The translations under genes were made by a program, and so were the position numbers. From Sporosarcina sp. FSL K6-1508 (GTDB taxonomy: Bacteria; Bacillota; Bacilli; Bacillales_A; Planococcaceae), in the NCBI RefSeq assembly GCF_038007465.1, contig NZ_JBBOXF010000001.1, positions 4,599,001 to 4,663,000 of the forward strand: DNA of 64,000 nt, in the 5' to 3' direction. The first letter of the stretch is position 1. Each line of letters begins with the position of its first letter. Below the pieces are notes generated by a model. That model did no database searches. It was not told the DNA's origin and saw only the letters and a list, made by a program, of their open reading frames with translations. This document shows, one piece after another, positions 1 to 8,346 of this stretch.

Positions 1-487
1 TTTTTCTCAATGCGGCTGGAAACTGCTGTTGATTTCCATGTTCATCTCGAATGCCGGATGGCTGACCGAAATGAGGATATAACTCTACACGATAGCGATG
101 CCACATTGGTAATTGCTTTTTAGTAAAACCACGATAAGGTTTTCGACTACTACTATCCCAAGTCCAAACTTTATAAGGATCTAAGGCGTTTAATTTACGT
201 TCCAATTCCCCCGATGCCAAGTCCATTAACTCACATTCAAAATAACCATCGATGTCATTGGGATGGGCTTTATCCTCTACAAACGACCCGTCAATATAAA
301 TTTGATTAATCCCCACCACCCAAAGCTGTTCAGCCATGATTTCCAACTGATTGACCAAAAACAATCGCCATTTCATATCCCATGGATTCTCATTTTGTGA
401 TCCCTTGACGAGAATGGATACCCTCAGTTCACTTAACGTTAATTCATAGTCTTTTGGTGGTAACAAACCTTCCTCGTTAAATTTCAT
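1..487 (-). CDS. DUF6932-like protein (nucleotidyltransferase-like), 3' end beyond window
   Basis: Open reading frame of 162 codons that runs off the left edge. The start ATG (485-487) follows a good SD, AAAGGAG, about 8 nt upstream. The sequence begins MKFNEEGLLPPKDYELTL and contains YIDGSFVEDKAHPNDIDGYF near residue 70. That is a Gly-Ser motif followed by Asp-Ile-Asp, the pattern of minimal nucleotidyltransferase-fold proteins and of the DUF6932 family, whose function is not established. A later segment (WHRYRVELYPHFGQPSG) also fits that family. The C-terminus is not visible. It stands alone on the minus strand, downstream of a perfect 9-bp inverted repeat. A link to toxin-antitoxin or abortive-infection systems is conceivable but only an inference. 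Confidence 0.6.
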   Translation of the reverse strand, partial: MKFNEEGLLPPKDYELTLSELRVSILVKGSQNENPWDMKWRLFLVNQLEIMAEQLWVVGINQIYIDGSFVEDKAHPNDIDGYFECELMDLASGELERKLNALDPYKVWTWDSSSRKPYRGFTKKQLPMWHRYRVELYPHFGQPSGIRDEHGNQQQFPAALRK

Positions 488-532
488 GATTTGATTTCTC
501 CTTTTAGTATATTCAAAAAGAACGCGTTTGAT

Positions 533-554
533 AACTTAACAAATATGTTAAGTT
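533..554. promoter_or_regulatory. Perfect inverted repeat upstream of the DUF6932-like gene
   Basis: AACTTAACA (533-541), four bases AATA, then TGTTAAGTT (546-554) form a perfect 9-bp dyad. It lies 46 bp upstream of the start codon of the minus-strand gene. Position and symmetry fit a repressor operator overlapping a promoter. It could also be a small hairpin. No regulator gene is visible nearby. Confidence 0.4.
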
Positions 555-637
555 AATATTAACATGGCCAATCAGTAATAAAAAGGAATGTGCAATACGC
601 TTAAGTAGCTAGTAGCCATTTATAGGTGTTCTTCGAA

Positions 638-680
638 AAAAAACCAATGCGCTCCTTTTTTAACGGAGGCATTGGTTTTT
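638..680 (-). terminator. Bidirectional rho-independent terminator after the S9 peptidase gene
   Basis: The stem AAACCAATGC...GCATTGGTTT has an inner CTCC/GGAG pair and is flanked by A and T runs on both sides. It sits just past the minus-strand stop at 699 and ends in eight T in that direction. Confidence 0.8.
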
Positions 681-698
681 CTTTATTTCTGATTCTGT

Positions 699-2675
699 TT
701 ATAGATATTTCGCGAACCAGCCTGTTATCTCATCGAGCCTTGCTACGCGCAGGTTCGGCGTACCGGTCCGCGATAAGTTATGGTCAGCATCCGGGAAGCG
801 GACAAATTCCGTTTCTTTCCCCATGCTTTTTAATGTAATGTACAGCTGCTCCGCTTGTTCAATCGGGCAACGGAAGTCTTTTTCCGAGTGTAAAATTAGC
901 AGCGGCGTCTCTACATGTTTCGCATATTTCAACGGTGAATGTTCCCACAGCTTGTCAACATTCGTCATGTCAGCGCCGATTTGCCAATCGCTGAAGTAGT
1001 AACCGATATCAGATACACCAAAGAAACTAATCCAATTCGAAATCGAACGCTGCGTGACTGCCGCTTTGAAACGATCCGAGTGACCGACAATCCAGTTTGT
1101 CATAAAGCCGCCGTAGCTCCCGCCCGTGACGCCAAGACGGTCAGTGTCAATCCAGTCATTTTCTTCGATAACGCTGTCAAGGCCGGCCATGATATCTTCA
1201 TAATCACCACCGCCATAATCGCCTCGCACCGCATCGACGAATTCCTGGCTATACCCATGGCTGCCGCGTGGATTAGCATATAGCACGCCATATCCTTGCG
1301 CCGCCAATAGCTGTAATTCATGGAAAAACGTGTTCGCATACATTGCATGCGGACCGCCGTGAATTTCGACGATCAACGGATATTTTTCCCCTTCGACGTA
1401 GCCTGCCGGTTTCATTAGCCAGCCATGCACGTCCCAATTGGTTGCGCCTTTATAGACAATTGCTTCTGGTTCTACGAGTTCAACTTCTTCCAAATACGTT
1501 TTGTTGAATGAAGTGAGTACTTCCCGTTCCCCCGTTGCGATTGTCTGCTTATACAGCTCTCCTGGATTGACGGCATTGCTGACCGCAATGAGCGCAAACT
1601 CGCCGTCAGCTGAAAGATCATAACCATATACATGCTCATTTTCAGGCGTTGCTGGGTACAACGCACCTTCAAGTGACGCAAAGTACAGACGGATGTCACC
1701 CATTGTCGACAGTTGGAAATACAGATAGTTGTCTTTTGTCCAAACCACTGATGGTGCACCCGAACCTTGCAGATGATCCGCAACGGCGGAATCCCCAACT
1801 GGCGCGTCAATGCCTTCTGTCAGATTCATGCGCGTGCCATCTTGCGTGTCATAGACGTACAAATTGCTATGCGTCGCGTTTTGGAATGCCCGGTCCGAAC
1901 CTACGTATGCGATGTAACGGTCATCAAAAGAAAATTGAGCTCCCCCGAAATAGCCGTCTTCATTGACAAGCACTGTTTCTTCTTTTGATTCCACGTCTAC
2001 AATCAATAGCGGCTGGCGGAATTCAAAATCTAGATTCTCATTTCGGTTGACACCCATAACTAGTTTCTTACCGTCATGCGATACGGCTTGCAGTCCATGG
2101 TGGAAATTTCCTTCTGTGAATTGAGTCACATCTCCCGTTTCAATGTCGACAACGCCAATTTGTCGGAATGTATCTTGCGGCAAAAGGCCCGCTCCGTCCG
2201 CCTGGTATTTCATTTTTGTGGCACGATACGGTTCTGGCTTTTTCTTTTCATCTTTTTCTTCTTTATCCGTGAACGTCTTGCCTTCTTTCACAATTGCGTT
2301 CACCCAAACCTTCTTGCCGCATGGCGACCAAAGGAAACTTGAAACACCTTTTTCAAACGACGTCACCTTCCGTGCTTCCCCACCTCGTGCCTGCAGGATA
2401 AACAATTGGTTCTTCTCTTCCCTGTCCGATAAAAAAGCAATCTGCTTCCCATCGGCAGACCATTCGGGTGATGAAACATTCCCTTTGCCATGCGTCCACT
2501 GCGTCACTTCGTTTGACGCAAGGTCTAGATGAAATAAATTCGCTATATATTTATTGTCTTCCTCGTCAATATGCGTTTTCACAAACACTGCTTCTTTGCC
2601 ATTCGGTGCTACCTTCGGATCTGTCACAGACTGTAATTTAAACAAATCATCTACTTGCAGTTTACGTTTTCCCAT
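699..2675 (-). CDS. S9 family (prolyl oligopeptidase/acylaminoacyl-type) serine peptidase
   Basis: This 658-residue protein has the two-part layout of S9 peptidases: an N-terminal beta-propeller with WSADGKQIAFLSDR-type blades (about residues 1-390) and a C-terminal alpha/beta-hydrolase domain. The catalytic triad is readable: Ser in TGGSYGGFMTNW, Asp in HSEKDFRCP and His in DADHNLSRTG. No signal peptide is seen, so it should be cytoplasmic and cleave short peptides or acylated N-termini. The length matches Bacillus YuxL-type enzymes. The start ATG follows a GGGGG SD by about 7 nt. It appears monocistronic, with terminators on both sides. The exact substrate cannot be deduced. Confidence 0.9.
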   Translation of the reverse strand: MGKRKLQVDDLFKLQSVTDPKVAPNGKEAVFVKTHIDEEDNKYIANLFHLDLASNEVTQWTHGKGNVSSPEWSADGKQIAFLSDREEKNQLFILQARGGEARKVTSFEKGVSSFLWSPCGKKVWVNAIVKEGKTFTDKEEKDEKKKPEPYRATKMKYQADGAGLLPQDTFRQIGVVDIETGDVTQFTEGNFHHGLQAVSHDGKKLVMGVNRNENLDFEFRQPLLIVDVESKEETVLVNEDGYFGGAQFSFDDRYIAYVGSDRAFQNATHSNLYVYDTQDGTRMNLTEGIDAPVGDSAVADHLQGSGAPSVVWTKDNYLYFQLSTMGDIRLYFASLEGALYPATPENEHVYGYDLSADGEFALIAVSNAVNPGELYKQTIATGEREVLTSFNKTYLEEVELVEPEAIVYKGATNWDVHGWLMKPAGYVEGEKYPLIVEIHGGPHAMYANTFFHELQLLAAQGYGVLYANPRGSHGYSQEFVDAVRGDYGGGDYEDIMAGLDSVIEENDWIDTDRLGVTGGSYGGFMTNWIVGHSDRFKAAVTQRSISNWISFFGVSDIGYYFSDWQIGADMTNVDKLWEHSPLKYAKHVETPLLILHSEKDFRCPIEQAEQLYITLKSMGKETEFVRFPDADHNLSRTGTPNLRVARLDEITGWFAKYL

Positions 2676-2749
2676 TGTAATTCCCCCTTATTTCTTCCCT
2701 ATCTACTTGTTTCGACATTCGGAACAGTTACCCTTTTTTTCATGGCAAT

Positions 2750-2783
2750 AAAAAATGATCCCCTTGTATGACGAAGGAGATCA
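2750..2783 (-). terminator. Terminator of citA
   Basis: Read on the minus strand, TGATC-CCTT...AAGG-GATCA is followed by TTTTTT. It lies about 55 bp past the citA stop and upstream of the S9 peptidase gene. Confidence 0.7.
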
Positions 2784-2836
2784 GGTGGAACTCGTGTGAC
2801 AGTTATGGCAAATCGGAAGGACAATTCCGCTAGCAA

Positions 2837-3931
2837 TCAGCCCTCCACATGAAATTCTCCTACATACACTGATTGCGGACGAAAAATGGTATTATCACTT
2901 AACTGCTCTATTGCATGTGCCGTCCAGCCGACGATTCTCGCAGCACTGAATGTCGGTGTGAATAGTTCCGGCGGCATATCAATTGATCGCATGATGGCTG
3001 CCGCATAATATTCGACATTCGTATACAATTTCCTTCCTGGTTTGTGCTCTTCAAGCAAAGCTATAATTTCTTTTTCAGCTACCGTCGCCAAGTCCAGCCA
3101 AGCGTCTTCGCCCGACATGCTGATGCATTTATCTCTCAACAAAATCGATCGGGGATCCTCTGTTTTATAAATCCGGTGGCCAAATCCCATAATGCGTTCG
3201 CCACCCTTGATTTTTCCTTCCACAACTCGACGGATATTGTCCCGCGTTCCCATCTCCTCCAACAAATCAATCACACCTGATGGCGCGCCTCCATGTAACG
3301 GCCCCTTCATCGTGCCGATTGCTGATGTGATGGCGGAGACTAAATCCGACTCAGTCGAAATGGTGACTCGTGCCGCAAAAGTAGAAGCATTTAATCCATG
3401 CTCCATCGTCAATTTCAAATAGGTCTCCAACGCTTCGACTTGTACGTCATTTGGCATTTCACCTGTAAGCATCCACAAATAATTCGCAGTATGCGATAAA
3501 GCCGGATCCGCTTCAACGATTGTTTGCCCGTTTTGATTGCGATAATGGCGCGCAATGATCACCGGAAGGGCAGCCGTCAAAATAATCGCCTGATCCTCGA
3601 TTGTTCTATCTTTAAACGCAGTGTGTCCATATGCGGAAATCGCCGTCCGCATCACTTCCATCAATGGCATGTTAGTAGGAAGCGCATCTATTATCGCAAT
3701 TACATGTGAAGGGAGTTCTCTTCCTGCAATCATTTTCTCATTTAATTCATGAAGTTCCTCATCACCCGGGAATACTCCATTCCACATGAAATAGGCCACT
3801 TCTTCAAATGAATGCGTTGCTATAAGATTGCCTACAGAAACACCTCTATAACGTAATTCTCCTTTATCCCCATCAACTGAAGCGATATTCGTGTGTACTG
3901 CGATAACATCTTTCAACCCTTTTTGAAACAT
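2837..3931 (-). CDS. citA: Citrate synthase (CitA-type)
   Basis: This is a 364-residue citrate synthase condensing oxaloacetate and acetyl-CoA at the entry to the TCA cycle. Family signatures are the His-bearing PLHGGAPSGVIDLL segment, GFGHRIYKTEDPR with the second active-site His, and FTPTFSAARIVGWTAH near the C-terminus. The length fits the short Gram-positive enzymes. A longer start at 3937 is less likely because AGGAGG lies only 1 nt before that ATG but 7 nt before the ATG at 3931. The gene is divergent from a LysR regulator, the same arrangement as Bacillus subtilis citA-citR, which is why the symbol is used. Regulation by that neighbour is inferred. Confidence 0.9.
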   Translation of the reverse strand: MFQKGLKDVIAVHTNIASVDGDKGELRYRGVSVGNLIATHSFEEVAYFMWNGVFPGDEELHELNEKMIAGRELPSHVIAIIDALPTNMPLMEVMRTAISAYGHTAFKDRTIEDQAIILTAALPVIIARHYRNQNGQTIVEADPALSHTANYLWMLTGEMPNDVQVEALETYLKLTMEHGLNASTFAARVTISTESDLVSAITSAIGTMKGPLHGGAPSGVIDLLEEMGTRDNIRRVVEGKIKGGERIMGFGHRIYKTEDPRSILLRDKCISMSGEDAWLDLATVAEKEIIALLEEHKPGRKLYTNVEYYAAAIMRSIDMPPELFTPTFSAARIVGWTAHAIEQLSDNTIFRPQSVYVGEFHVEG

Positions 3932-4037
3932 GACCATTCCTCCTTCTTTTCTTTAGTATAAGGGGAATGTATAATTATAGAAATTAAATGTTTTTCATTG
4001 AATCAATTAGGAATATTAATCAAAGGGAGGTTTTCTA

Positions 4038-4919
4038 ATGGACTATCAATGGCTCAAAACATTTATCGTCGCCGCTGAAACATTAAATTTCCGCAAAGCT
4101 TCCGAGAAACTGATGCTATCCCAGCCAAGTGTAACCGTTCATATCCGTCTATTAGAGGAGCGACTGGGCACTACTCTTTTTGATCGGCTAAACAACCGTG
4201 TCACTTTGTCCGATGCCGGCAAGATTTTTTATCCTGAAGCTGTTCGACTTACCGAGGATGCGGACGCTAGTGTGAATCGGATGCATGCATTTTCGCAAGG
4301 CTACCGCCGTAACTGGACCATTGCAATCTCTCCGTTGATGGCCGAAACGATATTGCCATACTTATTGCGGTCATTCATGAAGCGCCATCCCGATGTCGAA
4401 CTATCCATTCGCATTGAGGAATCAGAAAAGATTGAACAGCTTGTCGACAATGGAACCGCACATCTTGGCATTTCTGCACTCGATGCTACATTCAAAAACA
4501 TTGAATCGATTCTGATTTACGAGGACCCCATTTTATTCATCATGCCAACGGATCCTTATGATGAGGAAAGCGGTCCCCCCATTGACGTTTCTCAAGTACT
4601 TCGAGAAAATCACCTATTCACACATCATCATCCAGTCTATTGGGATGACTTACTATTCATCCTCAATAAACACATTCCCGGCATCCGAACGATGAAAGTG
4701 ACACAAGCGCACATCGCAAAAAGGTTCATCCAGGAAGGATTAGGTGTCTCATTCCTTCCGCATTCCATCGTTCGTCGTGAACTGATTGAAGGCAGACTGA
4801 TGCAGCCCCATTTTGACCTATTCGAATTGCCAACCGTTTCGACTTATATCCTTGTGAAAAAGAAAGGCGAACTTGAAGAAGAGTTTATTGATCAGGTTTC
4901 TAATTATTATTTTGGTTAA
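4038..4919 (+). CDS. citR: LysR-family regulator, CitR-like
   Basis: This 293-residue protein has a classic LysR winged helix-turn-helix at residues 1-60 (FRKASEKLMLSQPSVTVHIRLLEERLGTTLFDR) followed by a periplasmic-binding-protein-like effector domain (about 90-290). The SD GGGAGG precedes the ATG by 9 nt. It is divergent from citA with about 106 bp between the start codons, the usual layout for LysR autoregulation and control of the neighbour. In B. subtilis CitR represses citA. The same role here rests on synteny, and the effector is unknown. Confidence 0.85.
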   Translation: MDYQWLKTFIVAAETLNFRKASEKLMLSQPSVTVHIRLLEERLGTTLFDRLNNRVTLSDAGKIFYPEAVRLTEDADASVNRMHAFSQGYRRNWTIAISPLMAETILPYLLRSFMKRHPDVELSIRIEESEKIEQLVDNGTAHLGISALDATFKNIESILIYEDPILFIMPTDPYDEESGPPIDVSQVLRENHLFTHHHPVYWDDLLFILNKHIPGIRTMKVTQAHIAKRFIQEGLGVSFLPHSIVRRELIEGRLMQPHFDLFELPTVSTYILVKKKGELEEEFIDQVSNYYFG

Positions 4920-4955
4920 TGATATACTGAAGAGACTAGTTAAGGAGGGATTTTT

Positions 4956-5363
4956 ATGTACGATGAAATCTTCCGACAGGTTCGCGAGTTTATCACGGAA
5001 AAACTAAATCCTGACTTCATCATCGTTTTTGGTTCTTACGCAAAACGGACAACGCATAGTGAAAGCGATATCGACATAGCATTCTATCGCGAAGATAAAG
5101 TGTTTTCTTCATACGAACTCTTTATGATTCCGCAACGATTAGCAGATATTATCGGTATGGAGGTCGATCTCGTAGATTTAAAAGAGGCATCCACTGTTTT
5201 TGCGGTACAAATCTTTTCAACTGGAGAAGTCATCTATTCAAAAAACGAAAACCTTCGAATGGAATTGCACATGAGGACATACAGTATGTACGCACGACTC
5301 AACGAAGAACGTCAGCCGATCATCGATAAAATTATGGAAACGGGGTCAGTTTATGGTGAATGA
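4956..5363 (+). CDS. mntA: MntA-like minimal nucleotidyltransferase antitoxin
   Basis: This 135-residue protein has a nucleotidyltransferase signature: G26-S27, ten residues, then D38-I39-D40 (GSYAKRTTHSESDID), with a further acidic pair in GMEVDLVDLKE near residue 70. GS-X10-DXD is the motif of MntA antitoxins, which inactivate HepT by AMPylation of the toxin's tyrosine. The SD AAGGAGGG is 6 nt before the ATG. The gene overlaps the following hepT-like gene by 11 bp, as expected for a co-translated toxin-antitoxin pair. It lies 36 bp after citR with no terminator between, so some read-through from citR is possible. Confidence 0.85.
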   Translation: MYDEIFRQVREFITEKLNPDFIIVFGSYAKRTTHSESDIDIAFYREDKVFSSYELFMIPQRLADIIGMEVDLVDLKEASTVFAVQIFSTGEVIYSKNENLRMELHMRTYSMYARLNEERQPIIDKIMETGSVYGE

Positions 5364-5760
5364 TGTGATTCTCAATAAAATCAGTGTCATTGAAAGATGT
5401 CTTCAAAGAGTAAAAATCGTCTACGATGATAATACGAATAATTTAACGGATTTCACAAAACAGGACTCCATCGTTTTAAATATCCAACGTGTTTGTGAAG
5501 CGTGTATTGACTTGGCCATGCATGTATCAGCAGCCAAGAAGTTCGGTGTTCCACAAAAAAGCAGGGAAGCATTCGAACTTTTGCATGCTAATTATGTGAT
5601 TTCAAAAGAAACTGCATCCAACATGAAAGCAATGGTTGGTTTTCGCAATATCGCAGTCCATGATTATCAGACTATCAATACGAATATCTTAAAAGAAATT
5701 ATTGAGAACCACTTGGTAGACTTTACATCTTTTACGGAACAAATTCTTGCCTACGGATGA
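5353..5760 (+). CDS. hepT: HepT-like HEPN toxin (type VII toxin-antitoxin)
   Basis: This 135-residue, mostly helical HEPN-domain protein carries the diagnostic R-X4-H-X-Y motif as R98-NIAV-H103-D-Y105. In characterised HepT proteins these residues form the RNase active site, and the tyrosine is the residue AMPylated by MntA. The gene starts inside the 3' end of mntA (ATG at 5353; a GTG directly follows as an alternative start). All catalytic residues are present, so the pair looks intact. Function is inferred from motif and gene pairing; activity is not shown by the sequence. Confidence 0.87.
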   Translation: MVNDVILNKISVIERCLQRVKIVYDDNTNNLTDFTKQDSIVLNIQRVCEACIDLAMHVSAAKKFGVPQKSREAFELLHANYVISKETASNMKAMVGFRNIAVHDYQTINTNILKEIIENHLVDFTSFTEQILAYG

Positions 5761-5924
5761 CTACAATAGTTCTATTCAAAAACGACTCATTGTTTTTCTG
5801 ACTAGATAAGCAAAATATCGTTATCACCGGTTTTAGCCCCATTATCACCGCTATCCGCGAATCGCATAAAAAAACAGCAACTTTTCATATGAAAAGTTGC
5901 TGAAAAACTCTCAATAATCAGAAT

Positions 5925-6110
5925 TCATTTCAATACCGCTTCGACGCTTTGTGGATGCCCCCCGCGATAAGCCGGAAAGGAGAGCACTTTCAGTCTTATC
6001 GCTCCGGCTACCACGAAGTCGCGCCTTCGCTGATTTGAAAAAGCCCATTTCATTAGCTGTGATGAAATCTGCAATCTAGAGTGCGTCTTTCTTGAATATA
6101 ATTAGTATCA
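5925..6110 (-). repeat. Dispersed palindrome-rich repeat, copy 1 (long variant)
   Basis: The reverse complement of this stretch matches 38597-38790 over nearly its whole length. Shared blocks include ATTCAAGAAAGAC, GCAGAT.TCATCACAG, GCGAAGGCGCGACTTCGTGG, AGCCGGAGCGATAAGACTG and GGCATCCACAAAGCG. Internal GATAAG/CTTATC arms can fold. No coding potential is seen. Confidence 0.8.
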
Positions 6111-6159
6111 ACTAGTAATCACATAAAAGTCTCGGCATATATATCTTAAAATCCCATTT

Positions 6160-6362
6160 TTCTCGATAATGAACACCCTAGCGAAGGCGCGGCAAAGGGG
6201 TCGCCGAAGCCGTAAGACTGGATGCGAAGCGATAATCCAGACTTACGGCAAAAGGCATCCCCAAAGCGCCAAGCGATCTACAATCCACACTCAAAATTTC
6301 AACACTCTCATTATTGAGAGCCGCAGCAAATTCAATGGTTTTTTTATTCAACATATATATCC
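6160..6362 (+). repeat. Dispersed repeat family, divergent copy with strong hairpin
   Basis: It begins with a GCGAAGGCGCGG core and contains CCGTAAGACTGGAT...ATCCAGACTTACGG (stem with one mismatch, about 6212-6249), then GGCATCCCCAAAGCGCC. It continues into GCCGCAGCAAATTCAATGG and TTCAACATATATAT, the inverted form of the ends seen at 36406 and 46219. The rest of 5761-6560 holds no recognisable gene. Confidence 0.65.
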
Positions 6363-6560
6363 AATTCCCCCCACTTATTCAACTACTTTTGACCGCTTCA
6401 ACTTCAAATAATTCGCCTTCTGAACTAACGGTCTAGCCGGCCTTTGGCTTGCCAAGGTTTGCTTTATGGCCCACAATGTATAGGGCTCTTTTCCCAACGA
6501 ATCATAACAAATAAGAGCTTTTAATATGCTAAATCTCTTCAATCAGAGTTTTATTTCCAC

Positions 6561-7652
6561 CTAATCCAACATACCCAATTGGCTTCTAATATAGTTTCCC
6601 CGCGCCTCAATATAAGCCATGATGAAAGCGGGTTCTTCATCGAATACGGCCATATTATCCTTTTGATAGGGGTCCTTTTGGACATATAGCCTGATCAAAT
6701 CATGCATCTCCTGTATTTTGGGTTTCATATAGCTCACATTAAATGTACTGTTTAAAACATCTTCCAACAAATTCTTGTATTGCGTCCGAAATGTTTTTAC
6801 ATCTAAAATCCTTGCAGTAAGCGTATTAAATCCTTCGATTCTTAAATAGTCTTCACGCATTATTTCTCCATTGACGTCCCTTCCCCATGTCGCATCATAA
6901 TCCCAAGGGATAACTTCAAACAGTCCCGTCTCCCCGTTCCGATAAAGTGCATAGTTATGAACAAATCCATCGAAGTTTTGAGTGAAAATAACGCCAGCGA
7001 GCCAGCGAAGATACTTATCCACGTTTACATACTTTACGATTTCATGCTCAAATTCTTCTCTTGAAATGGTATTGATGGCCAGAATCAATTCTTGTAACCG
7101 TTCATCATCTTCACCTGTCCCGTATTTTTTTTCGTAGCCTAGCTTAAGTGATTTCTTTACTTCTTTATCTAGATTGCTCATTAATGAAAAGTTAGCATCC
7201 CCATCAACCGCATAATATAGCGATCCTTTCGGCAGTTGCCGATTTAACAGGAATCGCTCATCCACTGATTCTATTTCTAAATAAACCCCTTCGTTTTTGC
7301 CATTAATTTTCAAAAAAACGAAACGGGATTCAGGTGATAGGCAACCAATTTCATTAAAAAAATCAAATGATAATTTATTTCTCAGCATTGATGGATCTTT
7401 GAACTCTGCATTCAAATGAACTTCTTTTGCATTCCTATACATACTTGGTTTGTAAAAAGAGAGTTGGTATGATTTCTTTTGAAAATCCCGGATGTGAGAG
7501 CCCCGATAGGCAATATCAATTGCATATTTCTTTTTATTTATCGTCAGCTTGGCGGAAACTGGATCATCCATCCAAATATCTTTCCGTAATTCACTCAAAA
7601 TACTCGGATGTATAAAAAGCTGGTATTCAGTTATTCCCTTGCCAGTATCCAC
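6561..7652 (-). CDS. cotH: CotH-family spore-coat protein kinase
   Basis: This 363-residue protein is a member of the CotH family of atypical kinases that phosphorylate coat proteins (CotB and CotG in B. subtilis) during spore assembly. Its length is close to that of B. subtilis CotH (362). The active-site segments are intact: D228 in TQNFDGFVHNYALY and D251 in VIPWDYDATWGRD fall at the residue numbers reported as essential in B. subtilis. GVYLEIESVDERFL (near 123) is another conserved block. The start is a GTG with AAGGGAT upstream. It is divergent from two small Ser/Arg- and Cys-rich genes, recalling the cotH-cotG arrangement, so those proteins are its likely substrates (inference). Confidence 0.9.
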   Translation of the reverse strand: MDTGKGITEYQLFIHPSILSELRKDIWMDDPVSAKLTINKKKYAIDIAYRGSHIRDFQKKSYQLSFYKPSMYRNAKEVHLNAEFKDPSMLRNKLSFDFFNEIGCLSPESRFVFLKINGKNEGVYLEIESVDERFLLNRQLPKGSLYYAVDGDANFSLMSNLDKEVKKSLKLGYEKKYGTGEDDERLQELILAINTISREEFEHEIVKYVNVDKYLRWLAGVIFTQNFDGFVHNYALYRNGETGLFEVIPWDYDATWGRDVNGEIMREDYLRIEGFNTLTARILDVKTFRTQYKNLLEDVLNSTFNVSYMKPKIQEMHDLIRLYVQKDPYQKDNMAVFDEEPAFIMAYIEARGNYIRSQLGMLD

Positions 7653-7761
7653 GTGAATTCTATCCCTTCACTTTTATCCTATTCGTATGTATTCAAATGT
7701 GGGATGTTACTCGGATATAATAATTATTTTTAAAGTGTAAGCATTTGTCTCTAGCGCTCTT

Positions 7762-7777
7762 AGTACAACCACGTACT
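7762..7777 (+). other. GTAC hairpin in the 5' region of the short coat-like gene
   Basis: AGTAC (7762-7766), six bases, GTACT (7773-7777), followed by TTAAGA. The duplicated upstream region at 8265-8280 has GGTAC...GTACC followed by CTTAAGA. The outer pair changes from A-T to G-C, so pairing is preserved. Confidence 0.45.
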
Positions 7778-7839
7778 TTAAGAAGAGAGGAAGGATTCAC
7801 TCTATAGCGTTAAGGTGTTCATAAAGAAGGTTATCTACA

Positions 7840-7870
7840 TCTCCTTTCTCTCAATAAGTGAGAAAGGAGG
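7840..7870 (+). promoter_or_regulatory. SD-sequestering hairpin upstream of the short coat-like gene
   Basis: CTCCTTTCTC (7841-7850), loop TCAATAAGT, GAGAAAGGAG (7860-7869) form a perfect 10-bp stem with one further wobble pair. The 3' arm contains the whole AAAGGAGG SD of the gene starting at 7877, so the folded mRNA should hide the ribosome-binding site. Confidence 0.75.
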
Positions 7871-7876
7871 ATGGAC

Positions 7877-8074
7877 ATGTCACTATTTTTCGAAGATGAA
7901 ATACAAAAAGCAAAGGAAAAAACCGATCGCTTGGGGTTGGATGAATTAATGTCTCAGGATCCCCGTGATAACCCGGGTAGAGTTAACAGCTATCGAAACA
8001 CTTCACGTAATCAATCCTCTCCTAGCAGAGATAAACATGGTCCCGGCAAACGACCTTCGGGCAGGAGAAAATAA
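7877..8074 (+). CDS. Small Ser/Arg-rich protein, paralog of the CotG-like neighbour
   Basis: This 65-residue protein begins MSLFFEDEIQKAKEKTDRLG. The first 30 residues align with the N-terminus of the protein at 8385 (MSLPFDDQIQKAINQVGLLG), and the upstream DNA is also duplicated. The tail (residues 30-65) is rich in Ser, Arg, Asn and Pro and lacks the Cys repeats of its neighbour. The ATG at 7877 is preferred over 7871 because AAAGGAGG lies 7 nt before it and only 1 nt before the other. It is divergent from cotH. A coat protein and CotH substrate is the best guess; no family name is recognised. Confidence 0.6.
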   Translation: MSLFFEDEIQKAKEKTDRLGLDELMSQDPRDNPGRVNSYRNTSRNQSSPSRDKHGPGKRPSGRRK

Positions 8075-8107
8075 CAGGAAATGAGAACAGTGCAAGACAC
8101 CTGGAAC

Positions 8108-8150
8108 GAGCCAGCGACGCGGTATCCTTTACCGCATTGCTGGCTTGATT
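8108..8150 (+). terminator. Possible terminator between the two coat-like genes
   Basis: GAGCCAGC...GCTGGCTT with an inner GCGGT/ACCGC stem forms a strong GC-rich hairpin 33 bp past the stop at 8074. The T tract (TTGATTTAT) is weak, so termination is plausible but not certain. Confidence 0.5.
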
Positions 8151-8264
8151 TATAACTTCGCTTTAAGCTGCTAAAAATTCACTTCGTTATAGGTTAAGGT
8201 GCGATTTTCACCTCGTCTGTACATAATTATTTTACAAGTGTGTGCGTTTGCCTCTTACACCGTT

Positions 8265-8280
8265 GGTACATCTACGTACC
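8265..8280 (+). other. GTAC hairpin in the 5' region of the CotG-like gene
   Basis: GGTAC (8265-8269), six bases, GTACC (8276-8280) is the counterpart of 7762-7777 in the duplicated leader, with base changes that keep the stem paired. Confidence 0.45.
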
Positions 8281-8346
8281 TTAAGAGGGAGAGTAAGGAG
8301 CGTGTAGTGCCTCTGAATCTGTTCTGTAAAAAGAATATGGGAGTAC

